Shown one piece after another: positions 8,822 to 17,090 of a DNA stretch of 64,000 nt. The DNA lies in NCBI RefSeq assembly GCF_007971025.1, contig NZ_CP042436.1:4278001-4342000 (forward strand), in the 5' to 3' direction. This DNA is from Mucilaginibacter ginsenosidivorans (GTDB taxonomy: Bacteria > Bacteroidota > Bacteroidia > Sphingobacteriales > Sphingobacteriaceae). The position numbers and the translations under genes are program-made. Under the pieces are notes generated by a model. It had not been told where the DNA came from, made no database searches, and worked only from the letters and a program-made list of their open reading frames with translations. The stretch's first letter is position 1, and every line of letters begins with the position of its first letter.

Positions 8822-9028
8822 ATGAAAGTACTATTGGACATAAAAGATAATAAGGCAGAATTTGTGATGGAACTACTTGAAAGCCTTTCCTTCGTAAAAG
8901 CAGAAACCATTAGTGCACCAAAAGCTCGTTTTTTAAAGGAATTTAAGGAAGCGGTGGATGAAGTAAATATGGCTAAGCAAGGAAAAGTAAAACTTAAAAC
9001 TGCAGATCAGCTGTTAAATGAACTATAA
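8822..9028 (+). CDS. Antitoxin-like protein of a type II toxin-antitoxin pair
   Basis: 68 residues, with a short N-terminal strand (MKVLLDIKDNKAEFVMELL) and a charged helical C-terminus ending KLKTADQLLNEL. This is the pattern of small Bacteroidota antitoxins encoded just before RelE/ParE-type toxins. Its last 11 nt overlap the start of the toxin reading frame, the usual TA arrangement. The toxin is broken, so the antitoxin is a leftover or may act in trans. Identification relies mainly on size and context. Confidence 0.65.
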   Translation: MKVLLDIKDNKAEFVMELLESLSFVKAETISAPKARFLKEFKEAVDEVNMAKQGKVKLKTADQLLNEL

Positions 9029-9351
9029 TATTGAAGTTACCGCTCTATTTGAAAAGCAACTAAAACGCCTTATCAAAAAAATTTCCTTCGTTAAAAAAAG
9101 AGTACATTCAACTTATCACGGGGCTTCAGGAAAATCCACAACAAGGCACGTCCTTAGGAAATAACTGTTACAAAATAAGACTTGCAATCGCCTCCAAGGG
9201 AAAGGGCAAGTCTGGCGGGGCAAGAGTAATAACGCACATTCAGATCGTTCAAACAAGAATTTTTCTGCTTTCTGTTTAGGACAAATCCGAGCAAAGCGAC
9301 ATATCAGATAAAGATTTGCAAGAATGGGTTAAAATGCTCGGTAACCCTTAA
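9018..9351 (+). pseudogene. RelE/ParE-family toxin, frameshifted and interrupted
   Basis: The frame from ATG reads MNYNIEVTALFEKQLKRL and continues to a run of seven A at 9093-9099. From there the homologous sequence continues only in the +1 frame (KEYIQLITGLQENPQQGTS, then NNCYKIRLAIASKGKGKSGG and RVITHIQIVQTRIFLLSV). A second lesion, TAG at 9277-9279, stands where a Tyr codon would be expected before DKSEQSDISDKDL. The original frame ends at a TAA at 9162-9164 after 48 codons. Two independent lesions argue for real decay rather than a single sequencing error. The intact protein would have been about 110 residues, normal for a RelE-like mRNA endonuclease. Confidence 0.8.
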
Positions 9352-9359
9352 GTCATCCG

Positions 9360-10127
9360 TTACGAACGGTGCTTCTTTTTCTTCTTACCTGACTTTTCAG
9401 TAGTTTTCTTCTTCGACGATTTTTTCTCTGTTTTGGAAGAATTATTTTTCTTTAGATCTGAGTTGGTTTTTGTAGCAGCCGGAGTTGTGTTATTGGATTT
9501 ATTATCTGTCGAATCCTTACTTAACTGTTTAACTGTAAAGTCGTTGTTTCGCAAGCCGTATTCGAGAACGCGTTTTGCACCGGTGGTTTTCGCGTCCTTA
9601 CCCGGACCGTCGTAGATCGGGAACTCGCGGATGAATTTACCTTCCTTGATGTAAAAGTTATCGCTGCCTTTGTAGCCCTTTCTTTGTGACTTGGTGAGTT
9701 TGGGAAAATCGAGTTTATTGGCTTTACTGTTGCTAAACTCAAACGCATAGATATTTGCGTAATTTGTTGTATCGGTGCCCCTGGCCTGTATCAGTATCTC
9801 GGGATTACCGTCAAGGTCCATATCGGAGTTATAAACATCGACAATAGTGCCGTCGATATCGCCGGTAGTAGTTGTAAACTTTTTACCCGATGAGTCGGAA
9901 TGCAATATCAGGAACGAACCGGTCGTTGCAGATCCCCTGCCCCAGGTCAATATGTCGTAATCCTGCCCGGGCGAAACTTCGATGAGTTTATGATAACGAA
10001 AGGGTGCCACATAATCCGGTTTTTTTGCAGGCACAATAGGAGCCGCTGCTTTTTGTTCTTCGTTTGTGCAGCCTGCGGCTATCAGTAAAGACCCTGTTAA
10101 CAGAAATAAGTAGAACCTGGCAGTCAT
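9360..10127 (-). CDS. Lipoprotein with PliI-like (I-type lysozyme inhibitor) domain
   Basis: 255 residues. A lipoprotein signal peptide ends in LIAAGC, with the lipidated Cys near residue 20. The central domain carries MDLDGNPEILIQARG, an aromatic-rich strand, YKGSDNFYIKEGKFIREFP and a final KRVLEYGL; this order resembles the PliI family of periplasmic lysozyme inhibitors. The last 55 residues are a low-complexity Lys/Ser/Thr tail (KKKKKHRS end). It lies 7 nt after the GH20 gene and may be co-transcribed with it. The PliI assignment is from remembered motif order and would need a profile search. Confidence 0.55.
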   Translation of the reverse strand: MTARFYLFLLTGSLLIAAGCTNEEQKAAAPIVPAKKPDYVAPFRYHKLIEVSPGQDYDILTWGRGSATTGSFLILHSDSSGKKFTTTTGDIDGTIVDVYNSDMDLDGNPEILIQARGTDTTNYANIYAFEFSNSKANKLDFPKLTKSQRKGYKGSDNFYIKEGKFIREFPIYDGPGKDAKTTGAKRVLEYGLRNNDFTVKQLSKDSTDNKSNNTTPAATKTNSDLKKNNSSKTEKKSSKKKTTEKSGKKKKKHRS

Positions 10128-10134
10128 ATTTTAG

Positions 10135-12435
10135 TTAGTTAAACATCGATTCAGGCGACAATTCGCCTTTGGGCTTACCCAGAATGGTCATGTATACCTT
10201 TAACGCCCTTACCGCACCTATGTCAAAATATTTCAAAGTAAACTTATGATAGCCCTTTTGTAGTGCTACCGCACCGCCCTGTTCCATTAAAGGGTGCTTG
10301 CCATCATTATTTACTACGGGCTGATCGTCGATGGTCAATACCGAACCGTCATCCGATTTAATAGAGAACAGATAAACGCCATCCGTATCTATACGCAAAT
10401 ATCCATTATATATTACGCCGAAGGATGGTTTATTCTTTCTAAGCTCGGCCAGGTTAAAACTTTTAACCACCCCACTGTCTATAATTGCGGCGTCTTTAAA
10501 ATCGCCGGTATTATCAAATGTGCCCTGCAGCAATTGATACTTTAAACCCTGCGTATTGCCCTGGTAAGCCACCGGCGCCAGCGCCGGGCGATTATACATT
10601 ACCGAGTGGGTAACACGGCTGCGTTTGCCCGATGGAGTAATTACAATGGTTTCCAGGTCGCGGTACTGGTCGGACGGGACGTTATAGGTCATCGGCATAC
10701 GGTACTCGATGTCTGTTTCGCGCGGCGTATACCCGTCTATCGTGTAATAAACTTTAGCTCCGGCAACCGAAGGTTTTAACTGGACATTCATCTGCGAGCC
10801 GAATGTGATAGTATCGCAAGCCCCAATTGCTTCGGGTACACGGTAATCATAATCATTCCTGTCAAGCCAAGCCAAATGCGAAGGAAGGCGTACTTCTGAA
10901 AAATCCTTAAAGTTTTTATTTACCAAAGGTGTCCATGCTACTTCAGCTAAGGCAAGCGCCCTTGGGAAGTACATATATTCTGCTTTTGCTTCCGTTGGAA
11001 TATATTCTGTCCACAGGTTAGCCTGTACACCCTCGATATATTTTTGCTGATCGGGTGTCAAAGCGGCAGGTGTAGGGTTGTAGCTATAGGTTTTGCTCAA
11101 TGGTGTAAAACCGCCAATACCAACCGGTTCGCCTGTTTTTGCCTGTGCATGGTCAAGGTACAAACCACCGCTTCCCGGGGTCATGATCACATTATGATTT
11201 TGTTTTGCTGCCGCGATACCGCCCGCCTCGCCACGCCAGCTCATGACGGTGGCATTCGGCGATAATCCGCCTTCCAATATCTCATCCCAGCCTATGATAC
11301 TGCGACCTTTGGAATTAACAAATTTTTCCATCCGCTGTATGAAATAGCTTTGCAGTTCTTCCTCATTTTTCAGCTTCAATTTTTTCATGAGTTTCTGACA
11401 GAATGCCGAGTTTTTCCAGGCATCTTTCGGAACCTCGTCCCCGCCTATATGAATGTATTTACTCGGGAACAGGTCCATCACCTCCGTCAATACGTCCTGC
11501 AAAAAATCAAACGTTTTGTCCGAAGGGCAATAAACATCCTTCACCACGCCCCAGGTTTCGTATGTTTTATAGGTTTTTGACGGATCGCAGCTTAATTCCG
11601 GATACGCGGCCAATGCGGCCATACAGTGGCCGGGCATCTCAATTTCCGGAACGATATTGATGTATCTGTCGGCTGCGTATTTTACAACGTCGCGTATCTG
11701 GTCCTGCGTATAGTAACCGCCATAAGGCGTATTATCAAATTGCTGAGGCGTGCGGTCGTGATAGTTGCCGATAACCGTTTGTGCACGCTGGCTGCCTATT
11801 TCTGTAAGTCTTGGGTATTTTTTGATCTCGATGCGCCAGCCCTGGTCGTCGGTCAAATGCCAGTGAAAATTGTTCAGCTTATAATAAGCCATTACATCGA
11901 TCATCTTTTTAACAAATTCAACCGAAAAGAAATGACGACAAACATCCAGCATCAAACCGCGATAACCGAACCGCGGGTAATCCTCGATTGTAGCACAAGG
12001 TATTTTTATGGAGGCCGTCCTGTCGGCAGGTATCAATTGTAATACGGTTTGAATGCCGTAAAATAAGCCCGATCCCTTGCCTGCTATGATTATTTGTTGT
12101 GGGGTGATAGTCAGGCGGTAGCCTTGTTCCGGTAGGTTCTCAGTACCTTTTGCGGTCAGCACTATACTATTGCCTGCGCTGCCGGCGTCGCCTATTTTAA
12201 GCTGTGTACGCAGGTTGAGCCTGTTTTGCAAATATTCGGTAAAGAAACTTACCGCTTTGGTGTTGCTGTCGGCGTACAATACCGTTTCCTGGCTCAACAC
12301 AAATTGTCCGTCGGCTTTCTTGACTGAAACAGGTGCAGGAATGATCCCCATATTAGGGTCAGTATCTTGCCCTTCGGCTGTAGTAGAATTGAATGTGAGA
12401 GCGGTTAGGAGCAGGAAAACAATAGTTTTATACAT
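10135..12435 (-). CDS. Beta-N-acetylhexosaminidase, GH20, with C-terminal PA14-like domain
   Basis: 766 residues with a signal peptide (TIVFLLLTALTFNSTTAEG), so it is exported to the periplasm or surface. An N-terminal GH20b-type domain leads to a (beta/alpha)8 catalytic domain with YRGLMLDVCRHF, NNFHWHLTDDQGWRIEIK and the catalytic pair in HIGGDEVPKDAW near residue 330. A chitobiase-type C-terminal segment (YYTIDGYTPRETD) is followed by a PA14-like module (IDTDGVYLFSIKSDDGS). GH20 enzymes remove terminal GlcNAc/GalNAc from chitin fragments or glycans by substrate-assisted catalysis. Confidence 0.93.
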   Translation of the reverse strand: MYKTIVFLLLTALTFNSTTAEGQDTDPNMGIIPAPVSVKKADGQFVLSQETVLYADSNTKAVSFFTEYLQNRLNLRTQLKIGDAGSAGNSIVLTAKGTENLPEQGYRLTITPQQIIIAGKGSGLFYGIQTVLQLIPADRTASIKIPCATIEDYPRFGYRGLMLDVCRHFFSVEFVKKMIDVMAYYKLNNFHWHLTDDQGWRIEIKKYPRLTEIGSQRAQTVIGNYHDRTPQQFDNTPYGGYYTQDQIRDVVKYAADRYINIVPEIEMPGHCMAALAAYPELSCDPSKTYKTYETWGVVKDVYCPSDKTFDFLQDVLTEVMDLFPSKYIHIGGDEVPKDAWKNSAFCQKLMKKLKLKNEEELQSYFIQRMEKFVNSKGRSIIGWDEILEGGLSPNATVMSWRGEAGGIAAAKQNHNVIMTPGSGGLYLDHAQAKTGEPVGIGGFTPLSKTYSYNPTPAALTPDQQKYIEGVQANLWTEYIPTEAKAEYMYFPRALALAEVAWTPLVNKNFKDFSEVRLPSHLAWLDRNDYDYRVPEAIGACDTITFGSQMNVQLKPSVAGAKVYYTIDGYTPRETDIEYRMPMTYNVPSDQYRDLETIVITPSGKRSRVTHSVMYNRPALAPVAYQGNTQGLKYQLLQGTFDNTGDFKDAAIIDSGVVKSFNLAELRKNKPSFGVIYNGYLRIDTDGVYLFSIKSDDGSVLTIDDQPVVNNDGKHPLMEQGGAVALQKGYHKFTLKYFDIGAVRALKVYMTILGKPKGELSPESMFN

Positions 12436-12521
12436 AGCGGGCTACCAATTTTTTAATTAAGGTGGTGAAGTTAACGGATTTTGAAAAAATAGTGTTTCAC
12501 ATATTGTAAAAAAAGCGAAAC

Positions 12522-12552
12522 AAAAAAGCCACCCGTGCAATACGAATGGCTT
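12522..12552 (-). terminator. Terminator after the THX gene
   Basis: Read on the minus strand, AAGCCATTCGT and ACGGGTGGCTT pair imperfectly around a short loop and are followed by TTTTTTG. It lies just after the THX stop codon. Confidence 0.6.
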
Positions 12553-12557
12553 GTCGC

Positions 12558-12671
12558 TTATTTCTTTTCAGGCTTTGCCTCGTCCTGTTTTTTTATTTTG
12601 TGCGGTCGGCTTTTGCCGAATGAGCCCATTGCAATTTTGCCTTTTCTTGATTTCTTATCGCCTTTTCCCAT
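12558..12671 (-). CDS. 30S ribosomal protein THX
   Basis: A 37-residue basic protein beginning MGKGDKKSRKGKIAMGSFGK and ending in a Lys-rich tail (KKQDEAKPEKK). The MGKGDKKS-GKI-GS-G-RP pattern is the signature of THX, the small basic peptide first found in the Thermus small ribosomal subunit head and widespread in Bacteroidota. It has its own terminator and stands alone between trxB and the GH20 gene. The start is fixed by the family N-terminus. Confidence 0.88.
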   Translation of the reverse strand: MGKGDKKSRKGKIAMGSFGKSRPHKIKKQDEAKPEKK

Positions 12672-12719
12672 AGTTTACTGTTTTTTATAAAATTACAAAC
12701 TATAAGTGCTAAAACCTAA

Positions 12720-13676
12720 TTATGCGGGAATAACATGCTCCTTCGCTGCCAGGTAACGTTCGGCGTCGATCGCGGCCATGCAGCCTGTACCGGCTGCTGT
12801 TACTGCCTGGCGGTAAACATGGTCCTGGGCATCGCCGCAGGCAAAAACACCTTCGATATTAGTTTTGCTGGAACCTGGCTGAGTGATGATATAGCCGTTC
12901 TCGTCCATATCTATCCAGCCTTTAAAAATTTCGGTATTGGGATGATGCCCGATGGCTACAAAGAAACCGGTTACATCCAATACTTTTTCCTCATTGGTTT
13001 TATTGTTGACCGTCTTCACGCCTGTTACCACCTGGCCATCGCCCATGATCTCTTTAGCTTCGGTATTATAGATCACTTCGATATTATGTGTATGCATTAC
13101 GCGGTGCATCATGGCTTTTGAAGCGCGGAATTCATCGCGGCGAACCAGCATATATACTTTTTTACACAATTTGGCCAAATAGGTGGCCTCTTCGGCTGCG
13201 GTGTCGCCGGCGCCAACAATGGCTACGTCGTGACCGCGGAAAAAGAAACCGTCGCACACGGCACATGCCGAAACGCCAAAACCATTATATTTTTGTTCAG
13301 ATTCCAAACCCAGCCATTTTGCAGATGCACCCGTTGAAATTATCACAGTATCTGCTAAAATGGTTTTTGTATCATCTATCACTACCTTATGTGGTGTGCT
13401 TGAAAAATCAACCGAGCTTACATAACCGAAACGGATATCGGTCCCCAGCCGTGCGGCCTGTTTTTCGAAATTCTCCATCATCGCCGGACCCATTATTCCA
13501 TCAGGATAACCGGGATAATTTTCCACTTCGGTAGTTTGAGTAAGCTGGCCGCCAGCAAGCAGGCCGGTATATAAAACAGGCTTTAGATCGGCGCGGGAGG
13601 CATAGATAGCCGCTGTATATCCCGCAGGACCAGAACCTATGATCAGGCATTTTACGTGTTCGTTCTCTTGTGACAT
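12720..13676 (-). CDS. trxB: Thioredoxin-disulfide reductase
   Basis: FAD flavoprotein of 318 residues that uses NADPH to reduce thioredoxin. It shows the FAD-binding IGSGPAGYTAAIYASRA at the N-terminus, the redox-active CAVC followed by DGFFF, the NADPH-binding GAGDTAAEEATYLA, and the C-terminal FAD motif GVFACGDAQD. Length and motif order are canonical. It appears monocistronic, with a candidate -7 box 21 nt upstream. Confidence 0.96.
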   Translation of the reverse strand: MSQENEHVKCLIIGSGPAGYTAAIYASRADLKPVLYTGLLAGGQLTQTTEVENYPGYPDGIMGPAMMENFEKQAARLGTDIRFGYVSSVDFSSTPHKVVIDDTKTILADTVIISTGASAKWLGLESEQKYNGFGVSACAVCDGFFFRGHDVAIVGAGDTAAEEATYLAKLCKKVYMLVRRDEFRASKAMMHRVMHTHNIEVIYNTEAKEIMGDGQVVTGVKTVNNKTNEEKVLDVTGFFVAIGHHPNTEIFKGWIDMDENGYIITQPGSSKTNIEGVFACGDAQDHVYRQAVTAAGTGCMAAIDAERYLAAKEHVIPA

Positions 13677-13696
13677 CAGAATTTAAAAATGAGTCA

Positions 13697-13704
13697 CAAA
13701 TTTA
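13697..13704 (-). promoter_or_regulatory. Candidate -7 element TAAATTTG of trxB
   Basis: Minus-strand match to TAnnTTTG, 21 nt before the trxB ATG. No TTG is seen 19-21 nt further upstream, so the -33 half is weak. Confidence 0.4.
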
Positions 13705-13769
13705 CGAAAAAAGCGCATTTTATTAGTCAGGCAGCAGTAAAGTTCTGCACAGCCAACAGGTTGTAAACA

Positions 13770-14954
13770 CTATTTGCCCGTGTTTGCTTTCAATACCCTG
13801 ATAAAGTTCCCCCCTAATATTTTGTCGATATCAGCTTCACTATAATGCAACTTCAGCAGTTCTTCAGTTATCTTCGGATAGTCAGATACATCGTCCATTC
13901 CTAACGGGTAGGATTCAGCACCGTCGAAATCGGAGCCTATACCCACGTGATCGACCCCGATCAGTTTCACGATATAGTCGATGTGTTTGATCAGCTGGCT
14001 TAACGGCGGACGTATCAGGTCCGACTCGGATTTGTGGATAACATTCAGCCTGATCTTGGCCAGGTCGGCATCGTGATAAACTTTTTCCAGCGAGTCGAGC
14101 TCGGCATGATGAGCACGCAGAAATCGGGTCTCTTTACCCATATAGCTGCTGTCCAAAAATCCGCTATAGAAATTGAGAAACAACACACCGCCATTTTTAG
14201 CAAGTGCCTTTAGCTGGGCATCCTTCATATTGCGCTGATTTGGGCAAAGCGCATAAGCGCAGCTATGCGACGCGATGACCGGCTTGCTTGTCGTAGCGAT
14301 AACGTCATAAAAGGTCTGTTCACCCACGTGTGATACATCAACCATTACGCCCAATTCGTTCAGGTGCCTGACGATCTGCTTGCCGTAATCGCTCAAACCT
14401 ACATGGCCCGCGCGTTTCAGCGAATCGAGGTGGTGTGTCTCATCTGCCGCCGAAGTGGCCCAGGACGTGCTGTTATTCCACGTAAGCGTAAGGTACCGCA
14501 TACCACGTTTAGCAAGAGCATCGATATAATCCATCCGGTCCTCAACCATGTGGCCGCCCTCGACACCTATCATAGCAGTGAATTCGCCCTTAGCAACGGC
14601 CGATTCTAATTCTGCGGCATTGCGCACCATCACCATTTTACCGGGATTGCGTTTGATGAGCGCATAAAGGGAATCGATCTCGCGGTTTGCAAATTTGAAG
14701 GCCCTGCCTTTTCCGTATTCGCCGCCGCACCAGATCGAGAACATCTGCACATCCAGCCCGCCTTCTTTGGCCCGTACCAGGTCGAGGTTACCGATAGCCT
14801 GGCGCTTGGAAAGATCGGCTTTGGTGATCAGTTCGTTGGAAAGCGCATCGTTGTGGGTGTCAACCAGGATGGCTTTTTGATGGATCTGTTTGGCATTTTG
14901 GGCGTTTGCAGTCAGTGTTAGCAGCAGGGGCAGTAGCAGTGGCAGTTTTTTCAT
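13770..14954 (-). CDS. Membrane dipeptidase (peptidase family M19)
   Basis: 394 residues with a signal peptide (LPLLLPLLLTLTANAQ), implying secretion to the periplasm. The renal-dipeptidase fold is indicated by the metal-binding VDTHNDAL near the N-terminus, the bridging Glu in GVEGGH, VDVSHVGEQTF, ASHSCAYALCPNQRNM and the C-terminal VGIGSDFDGAESYP. It hydrolyses dipeptides with a binuclear zinc centre. It overlaps no neighbour and may share a transcript with the small membrane protein gene 23 nt upstream. Confidence 0.93.
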   Translation of the reverse strand: MKKLPLLLPLLLTLTANAQNAKQIHQKAILVDTHNDALSNELITKADLSKRQAIGNLDLVRAKEGGLDVQMFSIWCGGEYGKGRAFKFANREIDSLYALIKRNPGKMVMVRNAAELESAVAKGEFTAMIGVEGGHMVEDRMDYIDALAKRGMRYLTLTWNNSTSWATSAADETHHLDSLKRAGHVGLSDYGKQIVRHLNELGVMVDVSHVGEQTFYDVIATTSKPVIASHSCAYALCPNQRNMKDAQLKALAKNGGVLFLNFYSGFLDSSYMGKETRFLRAHHAELDSLEKVYHDADLAKIRLNVIHKSESDLIRPPLSQLIKHIDYIVKLIGVDHVGIGSDFDGAESYPLGMDDVSDYPKITEELLKLHYSEADIDKILGGNFIRVLKANTGK

Positions 14955-14977
14955 AAGCGGAAAGATAGTAATTTATT

Positions 14978-15196
14978 TTAACCGTGGTTACGGCCCGATT
15001 CGTAAATGAAGAGGCCTAAGGCAAAGATCAGCAGGCACACACCAGCAATTACCAGGATGATACATACCATAGCGCCTTCGGCTTTTTTGCCTGACCGGAT
15101 CAAACGCATACGTTCGCGCTGGCGGGTGATGCCAATGATGATAAAAAGTAGCCCTCCTATTGCCGCGATCAATTCACGGTAGATGTGGTGATGCAT
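14978..15196 (-). CDS. Small two-helix membrane protein
   Basis: 72 residues: a short N-terminus, a helix (LIAAIGGLLFIIIGI), a basic cytoplasmic loop (RQRERMRLIRSGKKAEG) and a second helix (IILVIAGVCLLIFALGLFI), ending SGRNHG. No recognised family. It lies 23 nt before the dipeptidase and is read in the same direction, so an operon is likely. Confidence 0.65.
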   Translation of the reverse strand: MHHHIYRELIAAIGGLLFIIIGITRQRERMRLIRSGKKAEGAMVCIILVIAGVCLLIFALGLFIYESGRNHG

Positions 15197-15270
15197 ACGG
15201 GGTATTTGACAGGATGAAATTACGTATTTTATTTATCCGAATTACAGGCAGGGGATTAAATTGATCTGCG

Positions 15271-15310
15271 CCTCACCCCAACCCCTCTCCAGGGGAGAGG
15301 GGCTTTTTAG
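15271..15310 (+). repeat. CCTCACCCC..CCCCTCTCC hairpin repeat
   Basis: CCCCTCTCC-A-GGGGAGAGGGG followed by CTTTTTAG forms a near-perfect hairpin with a downstream T run. A related but diverged hairpin occurs at 32451-32482. This element is a familiar dispersed repeat in Bacteroidota intergenic DNA (from general experience). It might act as a plus-strand terminator, but no plus-strand gene ends here. Confidence 0.6.
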
Positions 15311-15322
15311 CCACGTTTCCCC

Positions 15323-15354
15323 AATCACAAATCACCAGTCAACTAATCACTAAC
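15323..15354 (-). repeat. Dispersed repeat, GGTTAGTGATTAGTT type, inverted copy
   Basis: Read on the minus strand this is GGTTAGTGATTAGTTGACTG and onwards. It abuts the stop codon of the carboxyltransferase gene; an oppositely oriented copy abuts its start codon. Confidence 0.65.
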
Positions 15355-16983
15355 CTACGTCTGTATAATGCCTACATTAAACTGCTTTTCTATCGGCGCA
15401 TGGTTTGCCGCTTCCATACCCATCGAGATCACTTTCCGGGTTTCGAGCGGGTCGATGATACCGTCTACCCAAAGCCGGGCAGCTGCATAATAAGGCGTGG
15501 TTTGTGAATTGTAACGGTCGGTTATTTTCTTTAACAGTTCCTCTTCCTTTTCGGCGCTTATTTCCTCGCCTTTTACTTTCATGGCCGATTCCTGTATCTG
15601 CAATAAGGTCTTTGCCGCTTGCGAGCCGCCCATTACCGCTATTTTGGCCGATGGCCAGGCGTATATCAGGCGTGGGTCGTAGGCCTTGCCGCACATGGCG
15701 TAATTACCTGCACCATAAGAGTTACCGATAACAATAGTAAATTTAGGCACCACAGAATTAGAAACGGCATTCACCATTTTGGCGCCGTCCTTAATGATGC
15801 CACCTTGCTCGGACCTGCTGCCGACCATAAAACCGGTAACGTCCTGCAGGAAAACGAGCGGGATTTTTTTTTGATTACAATTCATGATAAAACGGGTGGC
15901 CTTATCCGCCGAATCGGAATAGATTACGCCACCGAACTGCATTTCGCCTTTCTTTGATTTCAATACCTTGCGTTGGTTAGCTACGATGCCTACAGCCCAG
16001 CCATCGACACGGCCTAAACCACAAATGATAGATTGACCATAACCGGTTTTATATTCTTCAAATTCGGAATTATCCAGTAAACGCAATACCACTTCCCGCA
16101 TATCATATGGCTTGTCGCGCGCATCGGGTAAAATGCCGTAAATTTCTTTCTCATCCAGTTTTGGCGCGGAGGGTTTGATACGATCAAAGCCCGCTTCGGT
16201 GAAATGCCCCGTCATGCTCATAATATTACGGATAGAATCGAGACAGGCCTTATCGTTGGGCTGCTTATAATCTGTTACACCCGATATTTCGCAATGCGTG
16301 GTAGCACCGCCGAGCGTTTCATTGTCTACGTCCTCACCAATAGCCGATTTGACGAGGTATGATCCCGCGAGGAAAACTGAACCGGTACCCTCCACGATCA
16401 TGGCTTCGTCGCTCATGATAGGCAGATAGGCCCCGCCCGCCACGCATGAACCCATTATAGCGGCTATCTGGATAATACCCATGCTGCTCATGATAGCATT
16501 ATTGCGAAAAATGCGGCCAAAGTGTTCCTTATCCGGGAATATCTCGTCCTGCATGGGCAGGTAAACACCGGCCGAATCGACCAGGTAAATAATAGGTAGT
16601 TTATTTTCGATGGATATCTCCTGCGCCCTCAAATTCTTTTTAGCCGTGATGGGAAACCAGGCGCCAGCCTTTACCGTCGCATCATTAGCTACAACAACAC
16701 ATTGCCGCCCCGAAACGTAACCGATGCCGCAAACTACCCCGCCGGAAGGGCAGCCGCCATGTTCGGTGTACATACCATCGGCTACAAAAGCGCCTATCTC
16801 CAGCCAGGGTCTATCATTATCTATCAAATATGCCACCCGTTCGCGGGCCAGCATTTTGCCTTTTTCCTTTTGTTTGGCTGCTGCTTTCTCCCCGCCGCCT
16901 TCGTGTACTTTTTTCAGGCGCGTATTCAGCTCAAAAACAAGCTGCTTATTTATATCTTCATTTTTATTGAATTCGAGGTCCAT
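15355..16983 (-). CDS. Acyl-CoA carboxylase carboxyltransferase (methylcrotonyl/propionyl type)
   Basis: 542 residues with both halves of the carboxyltransferase fold. Visible marks are CPSGGVVCGIGYVSGR, DSAGVYLP followed by FPDKEHFGRIF, MGSCVAGGAYLP, ETLGGATTHCEISGVTD, LQDVTGFMVGS and YGAGNYAMCGKAYDP. The FPDKEHFGRIF and THC-SGVTD signatures point to the methylcrotonyl-CoA carboxylase beta type, which moves CO2 from biotin to a branched acyl-CoA in leucine breakdown. No biotin carboxylase or biotin-carrier gene is adjacent. The gene is bracketed by inverted copies of a short dispersed repeat. The exact acyl-CoA cannot be fixed from sequence. Confidence 0.88.
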   Translation of the reverse strand: MDLEFNKNEDINKQLVFELNTRLKKVHEGGGEKAAAKQKEKGKMLARERVAYLIDNDRPWLEIGAFVADGMYTEHGGCPSGGVVCGIGYVSGRQCVVVANDATVKAGAWFPITAKKNLRAQEISIENKLPIIYLVDSAGVYLPMQDEIFPDKEHFGRIFRNNAIMSSMGIIQIAAIMGSCVAGGAYLPIMSDEAMIVEGTGSVFLAGSYLVKSAIGEDVDNETLGGATTHCEISGVTDYKQPNDKACLDSIRNIMSMTGHFTEAGFDRIKPSAPKLDEKEIYGILPDARDKPYDMREVVLRLLDNSEFEEYKTGYGQSIICGLGRVDGWAVGIVANQRKVLKSKKGEMQFGGVIYSDSADKATRFIMNCNQKKIPLVFLQDVTGFMVGSRSEQGGIIKDGAKMVNAVSNSVVPKFTIVIGNSYGAGNYAMCGKAYDPRLIYAWPSAKIAVMGGSQAAKTLLQIQESAMKVKGEEISAEKEEELLKKITDRYNSQTTPYYAAARLWVDGIIDPLETRKVISMGMEAANHAPIEKQFNVGIIQT

Positions 16984-16985
16984 TC

Positions 16986-17024
16986 GGTTAGTGATTAGTT
17001 AACTGGCGATCAGTTAACTGGTGT
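16986..17024 (+). repeat. Dispersed repeat, GGTTAGTGATTAGTT type, direct copy
   Basis: GGTTAGTGATTAGTTAACTG is followed by a second internal unit, GATCAGTTAACTGGTG. It starts 3 nt from the carboxyltransferase start codon and shares its core with copies at 15323-15354 and 24175-24245. A more degenerate inverted stretch lies at about 17060-17093. Confidence 0.65.
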
Positions 17025-17090
17025 AATGATATGCTAAATAACACTCTTTTTCTTTAGGAAACAACTAACCACTTATTAACCAATTACCGG

